Shown piece after piece: positions 9,444 through 16,799 of a DNA stretch of 23,598 bases. Below the pieces are notes generated by a model. That model ran no database searches. It saw only the letters and a program-made list of their open reading frames with translations, and was not told where the DNA came from. Each line of letters starts with the position of its first letter. The first letter of the stretch is position 1. This DNA comes from Rudaea sp. (lineage in GTDB: Bacteria > Pseudomonadota > Gammaproteobacteria > Xanthomonadales > Rhodanobacteraceae). Both the position numbers and the translations under genes were made by a program. The stretch lies in contig JAICYA010000003.1 of the NCBI GenBank assembly GCA_025934455.1, forward strand, positions 1 through 23,598, given 5' to 3'.

Positions 9444-10196
9444 TCAGCGCGCGGCGACTTTCGTTTTCGCGCGCTCGCCGGCCAGCCGATCGAGTTCGGC
9501 GAGCAGCGCCTGCGGCGAGGTCGCCTTGCCCAGGTCGACCGAGGTGCCATCTTCGGTGAGCACCGTCGGCGTGGCGTTGATGCCAAGCGCGATGCCCAGC
9601 GCCTTGGTTTCGGCAACCGGGTTTACGCAGGTGGCGTTGCCCGGATCCTTGCCGCTCATGGCGGCCGTGTAGGCCGCGTTGCGATCCGGCGAGCACCACA
9701 CCGCGACGGCCTGCTTGTCGGCATTGGGATGGATGTCGAGCGGGTACATCACGTAATGCACGGAAATGCCGAGCGCGTTGAACTGGCCGATGTTCTTGTG
9801 GAAAGCGCGGCAGTACGGGCAGTCCACGTCGGTGAACACCGTGACCGTATGCTTGGAATTGGCCACGTCGAAGCGGATTTCCTTGGCCGCCGGCAGTTTG
9901 GCGATCGCCTGCGCGCGCATTTTCGCCAGGCTCGCATCGGTCAGGTTCTGCTTGTGCGCCACGTCATACAGGCTGCCCTGCAGCAGGTATTTGCCATCCG
10001 CGCTGACGTAGGCGATCTGGCCACTGACGACGACTTCGTAGAAACCCGGCAAGTCGGACTTCGCCACCTTGTCGACCACCGCCAGCGGCAGCAGCGAATG
10101 CAAGGCATCGCGCACGACCTTTTCGGCGGGATCGGCGGCGTGCGCGAACGGCACGACGATGGCGAGGGCGGCAAGGACGAGGATTTTTTTCAACAT
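9444..10196 (-). CDS. dsbC: Periplasmic disulfide isomerase, DsbC family (copy 1, next to purL)
   Basis: A 250-residue exported thioredoxin-fold protein. Residues 1-20 form a signal peptide ending AHA, followed by a DsbC-type dimerisation domain (about 22-80), a linker helix and the catalytic domain. The active site is C126-P-Y-C129 in FTDVDCPYCRAFH. The second, structural cysteine pair of DsbC is present at C168 (AVWCSPDR) and C190 (NATCVNP), and the cis-proline is P210 (NATPT). DsbC rearranges wrong disulfides in the periplasm and is kept reduced by DsbD. GGAAA about eight bases before the ATG may be the ribosome-binding site. It lies 103 bases after a close paralogue and 74 bases before purL. 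Xer-Dsb adjacency is also known from E. coli (xerD-dsbC), so this is the ancestral locus, here duplicated. Confidence 0.93.
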   Translation of the reverse strand: MLKKILVLAALAIVVPFAHAADPAEKVVRDALHSLLPLAVVDKVAKSDLPGFYEVVVSGQIAYVSADGKYLLQGSLYDVAHKQNLTDASLAKMRAQAIAKLPAAKEIRFDVANSKHTVTVFTDVDCPYCRAFHKNIGQFNALGISVHYVMYPLDIHPNADKQAVAVWCSPDRNAAYTAAMSGKDPGNATCVNPVAETKALGIALGINATPTVLTEDGTSVDLGKATSPQALLAELDRLAGERAKTKVAAR

Positions 10197-10248
10197 GACA
10201 CGTTTCCGGTTGGGGCTTGGGCGCGTTGGACAATGTCGATGCGCACCG

Positions 10249-10291
10249 GGTTCAATTCAAGCTGGTTCAATTCAAGCTCGGTTCAATTCAA
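10249..10291 (-). repeat. Three tandem copies of a 12-base unit between the dsbC genes
   Basis: The plus strand reads GGTTCAATTCAA at 10249-10260, 10264-10275 and 10280-10291, three exact copies at 15- and 16-base spacing (TTGAATTGAACC on the coding strand). The unit itself contains TTCAA twice, so it is also a short internal repeat. It fills much of the gap between the stop of one dsbC gene and the start of the other and is AT-richer than its surroundings. It may be a regulator-binding array or the product of replication slippage; nothing in the sequence decides this. Confidence 0.85.
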
Positions 10292-10299
10292 TGTCTTGT

Positions 10300-11049
10300 T
10301 CAGGGCGCGGACTTGGGTTGGGGTTGGGCCATGTCCTGCAATTGCTTGGCCAGCTGCGCCGGCGGCACATAACCGCCCAACTGCGTGCCGTCGTCGGTGA
10401 AGATGCCGGGCGTGCCATTGATGCCGATGGCGGTCGCGGTGTTCGTGATTTCGGCGATCGGGTTCGGGCAGGTCAGCGGCGCGAGCGTCTTGCCGTCCAT
10501 GGCCTCGTTGTAGGCCACGTTGCGGTCCTTCGAACACCACACCGTTTGCGCCTTCTTGTCCGCACCCGGATGGATGCTGAGCGGAAATAGCACGTAGTCG
10601 ACGGCAATGCCGAGCTGGTTGTATTGCGCGATCTGCTTGTGGAATTCGCGGCAATACGGGCAATCGACATCCGTGAACACCGTGACGTGGTACTTCGGAT
10701 GCGGCGGCGCGAAGGTGATGCGCTTGCTCTGCGGGATATTGGCCAATGCCTGCTTGCGTACGCCGGCCATGGCATCGTCCATGACGTTGCGGCGCGCGTC
10801 GATGTCGAAGACGCGGCCTTCGATCAGGTATTTGCCGTCCTTGCTGACGAAAACCGGGTGGCCGTCCGCGACGACAGCGTAGAAATCCGCCAATGGCGCA
10901 GCCGCGACGGATTCAATCTTAGCGTTCGGCGCAAGCTTGTGCAGCGCCTGCGTGACGACGGCGGTCGGGTCGTTGGTGGTCGGATCGGCGGCAGCGGACG
11001 CCGAAACGGCGCAAACCGCCAACAGGGTGAACAACACGAATCGGATCAT
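10300..11049 (-). CDS. Periplasmic disulfide isomerase, DsbC family (copy 2, next to xerD)
   Basis: A 249-residue exported protein with the same architecture as its downstream neighbour: a signal peptide (residues 1-20, ending SASAA), a DsbC N-terminal domain, active site C130-P-Y-C133 in FTDVDCPYCREFH, a structural pair C172 (TVWCSKDR) and C194 (PLTCPNP), and cis-proline P214 (NGTPG). The two proteins align over their full length and match strongly around the active site, so they arose by tandem duplication. They differ in the residues near the cis-proline (TPG here, TPT in the neighbour), which can affect substrate choice in thioredoxin-fold enzymes. The start at 11049 is preferred over upstream in-frame codons because it begins directly with the signal peptide; the Shine-Dalgarno sequence is weak. 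The C-terminus ends in a short Pro/Gln-rich tail. Confidence 0.92.
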   Translation of the reverse strand: MIRFVLFTLLAVCAVSASAAADPTTNDPTAVVTQALHKLAPNAKIESVAAAPLADFYAVVADGHPVFVSKDGKYLIEGRVFDIDARRNVMDDAMAGVRKQALANIPQSKRITFAPPHPKYHVTVFTDVDCPYCREFHKQIAQYNQLGIAVDYVLFPLSIHPGADKKAQTVWCSKDRNVAYNEAMDGKTLAPLTCPNPIAEITNTATAIGINGTPGIFTDDGTQLGGYVPPAQLAKQLQDMAQPQPKSAP

Positions 11050-11100
11050 GGGAGTCTCTGGACAGCGCGGAGGGCGCATCAATCGACCGGCGCAGAAGGC

Positions 11101-11128
11101 CGGATATGACAATTGTCGCACAGGTCAA
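11101..11128 (-). promoter_or_regulatory. Candidate promoter for the first dsbC gene
   Basis: On the minus strand TTGACC (11128-11123) and TATCCG (11106-11101) are separated by 16 bases. The -35 box is good and the -10 box moderate. The -35 hexamer contains the stop codon of xerD, so the promoter would be embedded in the end of that gene. Predicted transcription starts near 11094, giving a leader of about 45 bases. Confidence 0.35.
11108..11117. promoter_or_regulatory. Perfect 10-bp palindrome in the promoter spacer
   Basis: GACAATTGTC is a perfect palindrome lying between the candidate -35 and -10 boxes upstream of the dsbC pair. A dyad in this position is where an operator for a repressor or a MerR-type activator would be. 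It could equally be chance, as a 10-base palindrome is short. Confidence 0.3.
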
Positions 11129-12066
11129 GCTCTTGGATGGTGCCGCTCATGCAGCCGCTTCAACCCCTCACGCGCCACCAGCGTGTAAATCTGCGTGGTC
11201 GACAGCGAACTGTGGCCGAGCAGCATCTGCAGGGCGCGCAGATCGGCACCGTGATTGAGCAAATGCGTGGCGAAGCAATGCCGCAGCACGTGCGGCGAGA
11301 TGCGCTTGGCGTCGATGCCGGCCTTGCGCGCGTGGTTCTTCACCATCGTCCAGAACATCTGCCGGGTCATGCCGGCGCGACGCGCCGTGACGAAGACCGC
11401 GTCGACCGCGGCGCCGCGCAGCAGCACGGGACGCACTTGCGCGTAGTAGCGCTCCAGCCAGTCCTGCGCTTCCTCGCCGAGTGGGACGAGGCGCTCCTTG
11501 CCGCCCTTGCCGGTCACGCGCAGCACGCCCTGGCGCAGGTTGACCTGCTCGGTGCGCAGGCCCACGAGCTCGCTCACGCGCAAACCGGTCGCGTAGATCA
11601 ACTCGAACATGGCGCGGTCGCGCAGGCCCAGCGGCGTTTCCACATCCGGCCCGCGAATCAGTGCCTCGACCTCGCGTTCGGAAAGCGCCTTGGGCAGCGG
11701 CCGCGGCAGTTTCGGTGCATCCAGCAGCAAGGTCGGATCTTGCGCGATCACGCCGAGTGCCGCGCGTTGACGATAAAAATGCCGCAGCGTGGACAGCAGG
11801 CGCGCATTGCTGCGCGCGCTGAATCCCGCGCCGCGCCGGCCGCCGGACGCGAAGCGCGCGGCGAGATACGCGTTCAGCGATTCGCGCGTGGCGCCATCCA
11901 GGATACGCCCCTGCCCCGCCAGCCAGCGCGACAGGCCTTCCAGGTCCAGCCGGTAACTCGACAGCGTATTGTCGGCCAGTCCGTTTTCCGACCACAACTT
12001 TTCGACGAAGGCGTCGATGGCGGCGGCGTCGATCGCGTTGACGGGTGGTGTAGATTCAGCCGGCAT
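11125..12066 (-). CDS. xerD: Site-specific tyrosine recombinase XerD
   Basis: 313 residues with an N-terminal SAM-like core-binding domain (about 12-105) and a C-terminal catalytic domain. The tyrosine recombinase residues are all present: R163 (ATGLRVSEL), K187 (VTGKGGKERLVPLG), H259 and R262 (SPHVLRHCFATH), H285 (LLGHSSLSTTQIY) and the nucleophile Y294. With XerC it resolves chromosome dimers at dif during division. Length and the lack of extra domains favour the housekeeping enzyme over a phage or integron integrase, as does the adjacent dsbC locus. The ATG at 12066 starts 17 bases from the divergent RDD-family gene, so the two 5' regions must overlap. An open frame extends to 12108, but that would run across the neighbouring start. 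No dif site was recognised in the window. Confidence 0.95.
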   Translation of the reverse strand: MPAESTPPVNAIDAAAIDAFVEKLWSENGLADNTLSSYRLDLEGLSRWLAGQGRILDGATRESLNAYLAARFASGGRRGAGFSARSNARLLSTLRHFYRQRAALGVIAQDPTLLLDAPKLPRPLPKALSEREVEALIRGPDVETPLGLRDRAMFELIYATGLRVSELVGLRTEQVNLRQGVLRVTGKGGKERLVPLGEEAQDWLERYYAQVRPVLLRGAAVDAVFVTARRAGMTRQMFWTMVKNHARKAGIDAKRISPHVLRHCFATHLLNHGADLRALQMLLGHSSLSTTQIYTLVAREGLKRLHERHHPRA

Positions 12067-12083
12067 GACGCATGGAGTTTCCG

Positions 12084-12524
12084 ATGAACGTGCCCGCTCC
12101 CGCAACACCCGCTCCGCTGCGACGGCGCCTGGCCGCCGCCGGATACGACCTGCTGCCGCTGGTCGGGCTGTGGTTCGTCGCCGCGGTGCTCGCTCTCGTC
12201 GTCACCGGCGGCGCGCTCGACACGCACACGCTCGCCGGCAAAGTTCTCGTGCAGGGATTCGCACTCGCACTCAGCGCGGCGTATTTCGTCGTGTCGTGGT
12301 CGCGCGGCGGCCAGACCATCGGCATGCGCGCGTGGCGGCTGCGCGTGGTCGCTGCGGATGGAAATCGCGTGTCGTGGCCACGCGCCATCCTGCGTTTCTT
12401 CGTCGCGCTGGTTTCTCTCGCCGCGCTCGGTGCGGGATTCTGGTGGGCCCTGGTCGATGCGCAAGGGCGCACCTGGCACGACATGGCGGCGCGCACGCGC
12501 GTGCTGCGCCTGCCGAAAACCTAG
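12084..12524 (+). CDS. RDD family membrane protein
   Basis: A 146-residue protein with three hydrophobic segments (about 17-40, 53-72 and 105-128). It shows the RDD pattern: RRRLAAAGYDLL near the N-terminus, with Arg and Asp in the first helix, then GQTIGMRAWRLRVV between helices 2 and 3, and WHDMAARTRVL after the last helix. The family's molecular role is largely unknown; some members have been proposed to take part in ion transport. The ATG at 12084 is chosen because GGAG lies six bases upstream; an in-frame ATG at 12072 precedes that site. It sits between divergent xerD and convergent lptG. Its TAG stop shares a CTAG with the lptG stop. Confidence 0.88.
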   Translation: MNVPAPATPAPLRRRLAAAGYDLLPLVGLWFVAAVLALVVTGGALDTHTLAGKVLVQGFALALSAAYFVVSWSRGGQTIGMRAWRLRVVAADGNRVSWPRAILRFFVALVSLAALGAGFWWALVDAQGRTWHDMAARTRVLRLPKT

Positions 12525-13621
12525 CCGTAGCGCCTGAAATAAACCGTCGCCGCGCCAGCCAGCAGCAGCGACGGCAGCGCGTTGGCCAGGGCCAGGTTGA
12601 AATTGTATACAGCGCCCATGCTGACCACCGCGCGCTGGAAAAAATAGTAGGTGATCGCGAGCGCAATGCCGATGAACAGGCGTTTGCCCAGGCCGCCGGT
12701 GCGCAGCGTGCCGAACGCGAACGGCACCGCGCAGAACGCCAGCACCAGCACGTTGAGCGGGTAGAAGATGCGGCCCCAGTACGCGCGCTGGTAGCTGCCG
12801 GCATCCTGGCGGTTGTGCCGCATGTAGTCGATGTTGCGCGCCAAATCGCCGATCGACAGGTACTCCGGATGGATCATCGACACCGCGAGCACGTTTGGAT
12901 CGAGCGTCGATTTCCACTGCGCCGCGGGCAACGTCGTGCTCGTCGCCGAGGCCTTGCCGAACTGGGTGCGGCGCACGTCGTGGAAGGTCCATTCGCCGTC
13001 GGCGTGTGTTGCGGTTTTCGCCAGCGCCAGCGCGGTCAGCTTGCCGGCATCGTCGAACTCGAACACACGCACGTCCTGCAATTCCACTTCGGGCCCCTTG
13101 TTGCCGGTACGCGTGCGGCCATGCTTGGCGTTGACGACATTGGTGCCGTCGCGCGCCCACAAACTGCCGCCGCGGCCGATGGCGACGTCTTTCGACTTGG
13201 CCGAAAGCGCCAACGCTTCGGCCTTCTGCTGGCCAAGCGGGCCGATGGTCTCTCCCATCAGCATCACCAGCGCAGTCAGTGCGGTCAGCGCGACGATCAC
13301 CGAAACGCAGATGCGCAGCTTCGACAGGCCCGCCGCGCGCAACGCGGTCAACTCGCCGCTGGTGGCGAGCGTGCCCATGCCGAGCAGGCCGCCGATCAGC
13401 GCGGCGTAACCGAAGAACTGGTAGCCGCGGCGCGGCACGGTGAGCAGGGTATAGGCCACCGCCTTGCTCAGCGTGTACTGGCCGGTGCCGACGTCGTTGA
13501 CCTCGCCGACGAAGGCGCGGAACGCGTCGAAGCCGACCAGGAATCCCCACGCCACCAACCCCGCACCGAGCACGGAAAGCGCCACCAGCTTGTCGACTTG
13601 CTTGAACGCCGGCATGCGCAT
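12521..13621 (-). CDS. lptG: LPS export ABC transporter permease LptG
   Basis: A 366-residue member of the YjgP/YjgQ permease family. Membrane helices are visible at about residues 10-35, 58-80 and 100-120, then a periplasmic beta-jellyroll-like region (about 130-270), then three C-terminal helices ending AGAATVYFRRYG. The coupling-helix region, with GELTALRAAGLSKLRI, is typical of these permeases and contacts LptB. LptF, LptG and LptB2 extract lipopolysaccharide from the inner membrane and feed it to LptC, LptA and the LptDE outer-membrane translocon. The start overlaps the end of lptF as TGATG, so the subunits are probably translated at matched levels. A second in-frame ATG lies at 13615. 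Confidence 0.95.
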   Translation of the reverse strand: MRMPAFKQVDKLVALSVLGAGLVAWGFLVGFDAFRAFVGEVNDVGTGQYTLSKAVAYTLLTVPRRGYQFFGYAALIGGLLGMGTLATSGELTALRAAGLSKLRICVSVIVALTALTALVMLMGETIGPLGQQKAEALALSAKSKDVAIGRGGSLWARDGTNVVNAKHGRTRTGNKGPEVELQDVRVFEFDDAGKLTALALAKTATHADGEWTFHDVRRTQFGKASATSTTLPAAQWKSTLDPNVLAVSMIHPEYLSIGDLARNIDYMRHNRQDAGSYQRAYWGRIFYPLNVLVLAFCAVPFAFGTLRTGGLGKRLFIGIALAITYYFFQRAVVSMGAVYNFNLALANALPSLLLAGAATVYFRRYG

Positions 13622-14754
13622 CAGGCCGCTCCCGGCAGCGCGCGCAGTCGCGTTGGCTTGGGTTTCGGCAGCTTGTCGCTGCGCCAGATCAGGTACACCG
13701 CGATCAGTGCCGCCGGAATCTGCACCCACCAGAAACCGATGCGCGGATCGAGCCTGCCCTGGGTGAGCCAGGATCGATCCAGAGCGAGGAAGTTGTAGTA
13801 CACGAACCAGGCCAGCAGCGCGATCAGCAGACGCGCGTAGCGCGGCTCGCGTGGGCTGGATTTGGCCAGCGGCAGACCAAGCAGTATCAGCACCAGCACC
13901 GAGATCGGCGCGGCCAGACGCCATTGCAGCTCCACGCGCTGCACCGGATCGGCGCTCGCCAGCAATTTCGAAGTCGGCGCGCTGCGCTTGACCGAATCGG
14001 GCGTGGTGTCGGTGTCGTTGTCCGGCAACTGGATGTCGTTACGCGCGTAGCGCATCAGGCGCCAGCTGTCCGCACCGAGCGTGCCTTCGACGCGGAACCC
14101 ATCATTGAGGCCGAGGAAACGCTGCGCACCGTCGGCATCGTGGAAGAGTTCGCCGCTGGCCGCGGTGACAATATTGATGCCGATGCTGCCGTCCTTAACG
14201 TTCGTGCGCTCGCTTTCCAGGAAAAGCTTCTGGAACTTGGTGCCGTCGGCGTTCATTTCCTCGACGTACATGACGCCGTCGTTCTTCGGCAGTTCGACGA
14301 AACGACCGGGCTCGAGCCCGGCGATGATCAGCGAGCGGCTCGCTTCTTCCTGCAGTGCCTGCGCCTGGCGCACCGCCGCGGGCGCCAGCCAGAAAGAGAT
14401 CAGCGCGATGGCTATCGCGAGCGGCACGCCGAACAGGGCGAGCGGGCGCAGCAGGCCGCTCGCCGGCAATCCCGATGCGGCGAACACGGCCATCTCGCTC
14501 TCGCGATAAAGGCGTCCGTAGGACATCTGCACGCCGAGGAACGCCGCCAGCGGCACCAGCAGGGTGAGCGTGTCGATCGTGCGCAGGCCGATCAGCGCAA
14601 GCAGCAGTTCGGCGGCGACGCGACCGCGCGCGATCTTGGCGAGCAGGTCGGCCACCGTCGCGCCCACCGTCACCAGCAGCAGGATCGCGGTGGCGGCGGC
14701 GAAACTCCACAGGAGCTCGCGCGCCAGGTAGCGGTCGACGATACGCAGCATCAT
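13621..14754 (-). CDS. lptF: LPS export ABC transporter permease LptF
   Basis: A 377-residue permease of the YjgP/YjgQ family and partner of LptG. It starts with IVDRYLARELLWSFAAATA, a typical LptF opening, has N-terminal helices at about 15-35, 50-75 and 100-120 and a periplasmic domain (about 125-270), and ends with helices including ISVLVLILLGLPLA. The segment GRLYRESEMAVFAASGL corresponds to the LptB-coupling region. Two consecutive ATG codons (14754 and 14751) could start it; GGA lies about six bases upstream. The gene is divergent from pepA, as in E. coli, with 102 bases between them. Confidence 0.95.
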   Translation of the reverse strand: MMLRIVDRYLARELLWSFAAATAILLLVTVGATVADLLAKIARGRVAAELLLALIGLRTIDTLTLLVPLAAFLGVQMSYGRLYRESEMAVFAASGLPASGLLRPLALFGVPLAIAIALISFWLAPAAVRQAQALQEEASRSLIIAGLEPGRFVELPKNDGVMYVEEMNADGTKFQKLFLESERTNVKDGSIGINIVTAASGELFHDADGAQRFLGLNDGFRVEGTLGADSWRLMRYARNDIQLPDNDTDTTPDSVKRSAPTSKLLASADPVQRVELQWRLAAPISVLVLILLGLPLAKSSPREPRYARLLIALLAWFVYYNFLALDRSWLTQGRLDPRIGFWWVQIPAALIAVYLIWRSDKLPKPKPTRLRALPGAA

Positions 14755-14856
14755 TCAATCCGGTAAACTTGGGTGTTGACCGCGCGATTTCACACCGCTT
14801 CGCGTTCAACTTTGCATAAGTCTAGCGGCTCGGCACGCCACGCACAGGATTCCACG
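14755..14856. promoter_or_regulatory. Divergent intergenic region between lptF and pepA
   Basis: These 102 bases must contain the promoters for both lptFG and pepA-holC. TTGAAC occurs on the minus strand and TTGACC and CATAAG on the plus strand, but no pair has both acceptable hexamers and spacing, so I assign no specific promoter. Confidence 0.45.
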
Positions 14857-16341
14857 ATGATTCTTCAGTTCAGTCTTACCCAGGACGCCCCCGAAACCTG
14901 CGCCGCGCCGTGCATCGTCGCCGGCGTGTTCGAGGACGGCACGCTCAGCGCCGCGGCCGCGCGCGTCGACGAAAAATCCGGCGGCGTGATCCGGCGCCTG
15001 TTCGAATCCGGCGACGTCAGCGGCAAGCTCGGCGCTACGCACCTGCTGTTCGCCCTGGCCGGAATCGCCGCGCCGCGCGTGCTCGTCGTGGGCCTGGGCG
15101 ACACGAAGAAATTCGACGCCGCGCGCTTCGCCCGCGCGAATACCGAAGCCGCGCGCGCTCTCAAGGGCCTGCCGCTGGATCGCGCCGTGTCCTACCTGAC
15201 CGAACTCGACGTGCCGGGCAAGGACGCGGCGTGGAAAGTCCGCAGCGCCGCGCTCGCCAGCGACGCGCAGGCCTACAAGTACACCGCGACGTTGAAGCCG
15301 CGTGAGAAGTCCCCCAAACCCGAATTTTCCGCGATTGCCTTCGCCGCATCCGTCTCATTCGCGGGCGCGCTGGCGCAGGCATCAGCCATCGCGCAAGGCG
15401 TGCGCTTCGCGCGCGAACTCGGCAACCTGCCGCCGAACATCTGCACGCCGGCCTACATTGCCGAGAAGGCGCAAAGACTCGCGCTCGAACACCCCGGCGT
15501 GACGTGCGAAGTGCTCGAGGAAGAGCAAATGCACAAGCTCGGCATGGGCGCCCTGCTTGGCGTGGCCATGGGTTCGGCGAACGCGCCACGGCTGATCGCG
15601 CTGCAGTGGAATGGCGCCGGCGAGGCGCAACCCCATGCGCTGGTCGGCAAGGGCGTGACGTTCGATTCCGGCGGCATCAACATCAAGCCCAGCGCCGGCA
15701 TGGAAGAGATGAAATTCGACATGTGCGGCGCTGCCGGCGTGCTCGGCGCCTTCCTCGCCGCGGTCGAGATGAAACTCAAATTGAACCTGGTCTGCGTCGT
15801 GCCCACGGTGGAGAACATGCCCGGCGGCCGCGCGCAGCGCCCCAGCGACGTCGTCACCACGATGTCCGGGCAGACCGTGGAAATCCTTAACACCGACGCC
15901 GAAGGGCGCCTGATCCTGTGCGATGCGCTGACTTACGTGCAAAAGTTCAAGCCGCAGGTCATCGTCGATGCGGCGACCCTCACCGGTGCCTGCGTGGTCG
16001 CGCTCGGCAAGCATGCTTCCGGTTTGATGACGCAGGACGACGCACTCGCGAACGAGCTTCTCGCCGCCGGCGAGGCCACGCTAGACCGCGCCTGGCGCCT
16101 GCCGCTGTGGGACGATTACCAGAGCCGGCTCGACACCGGCTACGCGGACGTCGCCAACATCGGCGGCAAATACGCCGGGGCGATCACCGCCGGCTGCTTC
16201 CTCGCGCGCTTCACCGAAGGCTTCCGCTGGGCGCATCTGGACATCGCCGGCAGCGCCTGGGACGAGGGCCGCAAGGGTTCGGCGACGGGAAGGCCGGTGC
16301 CGTTGCTGGCGCAGTGGCTGATGGATCGCGCCAATTCATGA
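14857..16341 (+). CDS. pepA: Leucyl aminopeptidase PepA (M17 family)
   Basis: 494 residues. The C-terminal catalytic domain has all the M17 residues: K265 and D270 ([10 protein letters not shown]), K277 (NIKPSAGM), D288 (KFDMCGA), and D347, E349 and R351 in the signature [10 protein letters not shown]. These bind two metal ions and release N-terminal residues from peptides in the cytoplasm; the positions are offset by five from E. coli PepA. E. coli PepA also binds DNA as an accessory protein in Xer recombination at cer; whether this one does is unknown, although xerD is nearby. The ATG at 14857 is preferred because AGGA lies about seven bases upstream. An in-frame ATG at 14773 would add 28 residues of unlikely composition. 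The stop overlaps the start of a six-codon minicistron before holC. Confidence 0.97.
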   Translation: MILQFSLTQDAPETCAAPCIVAGVFEDGTLSAAAARVDEKSGGVIRRLFESGDVSGKLGATHLLFALAGIAAPRVLVVGLGDTKKFDAARFARANTEAARALKGLPLDRAVSYLTELDVPGKDAAWKVRSAALASDAQAYKYTATLKPREKSPKPEFSAIAFAASVSFAGALAQASAIAQGVRFARELGNLPPNICTPAYIAEKAQRLALEHPGVTCEVLEEEQMHKLGMGALLGVAMGSANAPRLIALQWNGAGEAQPHALVGKGVTFDSGGINIKPSAGMEEMKFDMCGAAGVLGAFLAAVEMKLKLNLVCVVPTVENMPGGRAQRPSDVVTTMSGQTVEILNTDAEGRLILCDALTYVQKFKPQVIVDAATLTGACVVALGKHASGLMTQDDALANELLAAGEATLDRAWRLPLWDDYQSRLDTGYADVANIGGKYAGAITAGCFLARFTEGFRWAHLDIAGSAWDEGRKGSATGRPVPLLAQWLMDRANS

Positions 16342-16358
16342 TTTTTTTGCCGCGCTGA
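16338..16358 (+). other. Six-codon minicistron between pepA and holC
   Basis: An ATG overlapping the pepA stop (ATGA) opens a frame coding for MIFLPR. Its TGA overlaps the holC ATG as TGATG. The frame contains a run of seven T (16342-16348). holC has no visible Shine-Dalgarno sequence, so ribosomes terminating on pepA could reinitiate here and be carried to holC. This could also be chance, since the frame is very short. Confidence 0.3.
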
Positions 16359-16780
16359 TGCCCAAGGCGGACTTCTATCTGATCGCCAAGCCACGCTTCC
16401 GCGGCGATCCGCTGCTGCTCGTGTGCGAATTGGCGAAGAAGGCATTCGAAAGCGGCCAGCGCACGCTGATCTTCGCGCGTTCGGCAGAACAAGCCGAGCA
16501 ACTCGACGAAAAACTCTGGGACTTCGACGAGAACGCGTTCGTGCCGCACCAGATCGCCGGCGACGAGGACGATGCGATCACGCCGGTACTCATTGTCGCG
16601 CCGGGCGTGCAGACGCCGGATCGCGCGCTTGCCATCAATCTACGCGACGAAGCGGTCGGCGGCACATTCGAACGCGTGCTGGAAGTGGTGCCCGACGACG
16701 AATCCCAACGTGCCGGGTCGCGCGAGCGCTGGAAGGCCTACAAGGCTGCCGGCATCGAGGTCGCCAAGCACGACATGTGA
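16358..16780 (+). CDS. holC: DNA polymerase III subunit chi
   Basis: A 140-residue protein close in length to E. coli chi (147). It shows the family's opening DFYLIAKPRFRGDPLLLVCELAKKAFESG as two segments (DFYLI and LLLVCELAKKA), then RTLIFARSAEQAEQLDEKLW, FVPHQ and the central TPVLIV motif. Chi links the clamp loader to single-stranded DNA-binding protein through its partner psi during replication. Position directly after pepA is the conserved gammaproteobacterial arrangement. No ribosome-binding site is visible, which fits coupling to the upstream frame. It converges on the next gene with only 19 bases between the stops. Confidence 0.93.
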   Translation: MPKADFYLIAKPRFRGDPLLLVCELAKKAFESGQRTLIFARSAEQAEQLDEKLWDFDENAFVPHQIAGDEDDAITPVLIVAPGVQTPDRALAINLRDEAVGGTFERVLEVVPDDESQRAGSRERWKAYKAAGIEVAKHDM

Positions 16781-16799
16781 GCGCTCGGGCGCAGCGCCG

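Noticed and set aside
5554..9672. A 1372-codon open frame on the plus strand, antisense to purL
   Set aside because: It is rich in Arg, Ala, Gln and His, has no recognisable domain, and is the usual by-product of codon bias in a GC-rich gene whose real frame is unmistakably purL.
11125..12066. The tyrosine recombinase as a sign of an integrated element or integron
   Set aside because: Length, motif set and neighbours match housekeeping XerD; no attachment sites, phage genes or attC repeats are present.
16781..16797. Inverted repeat (GCGCT, 7-base loop, AGCGC) between holC and the converging gene as a terminator
   Set aside because: The stem is only five pairs and no T-run follows on either strand; in DNA this GC-rich, such repeats are common.
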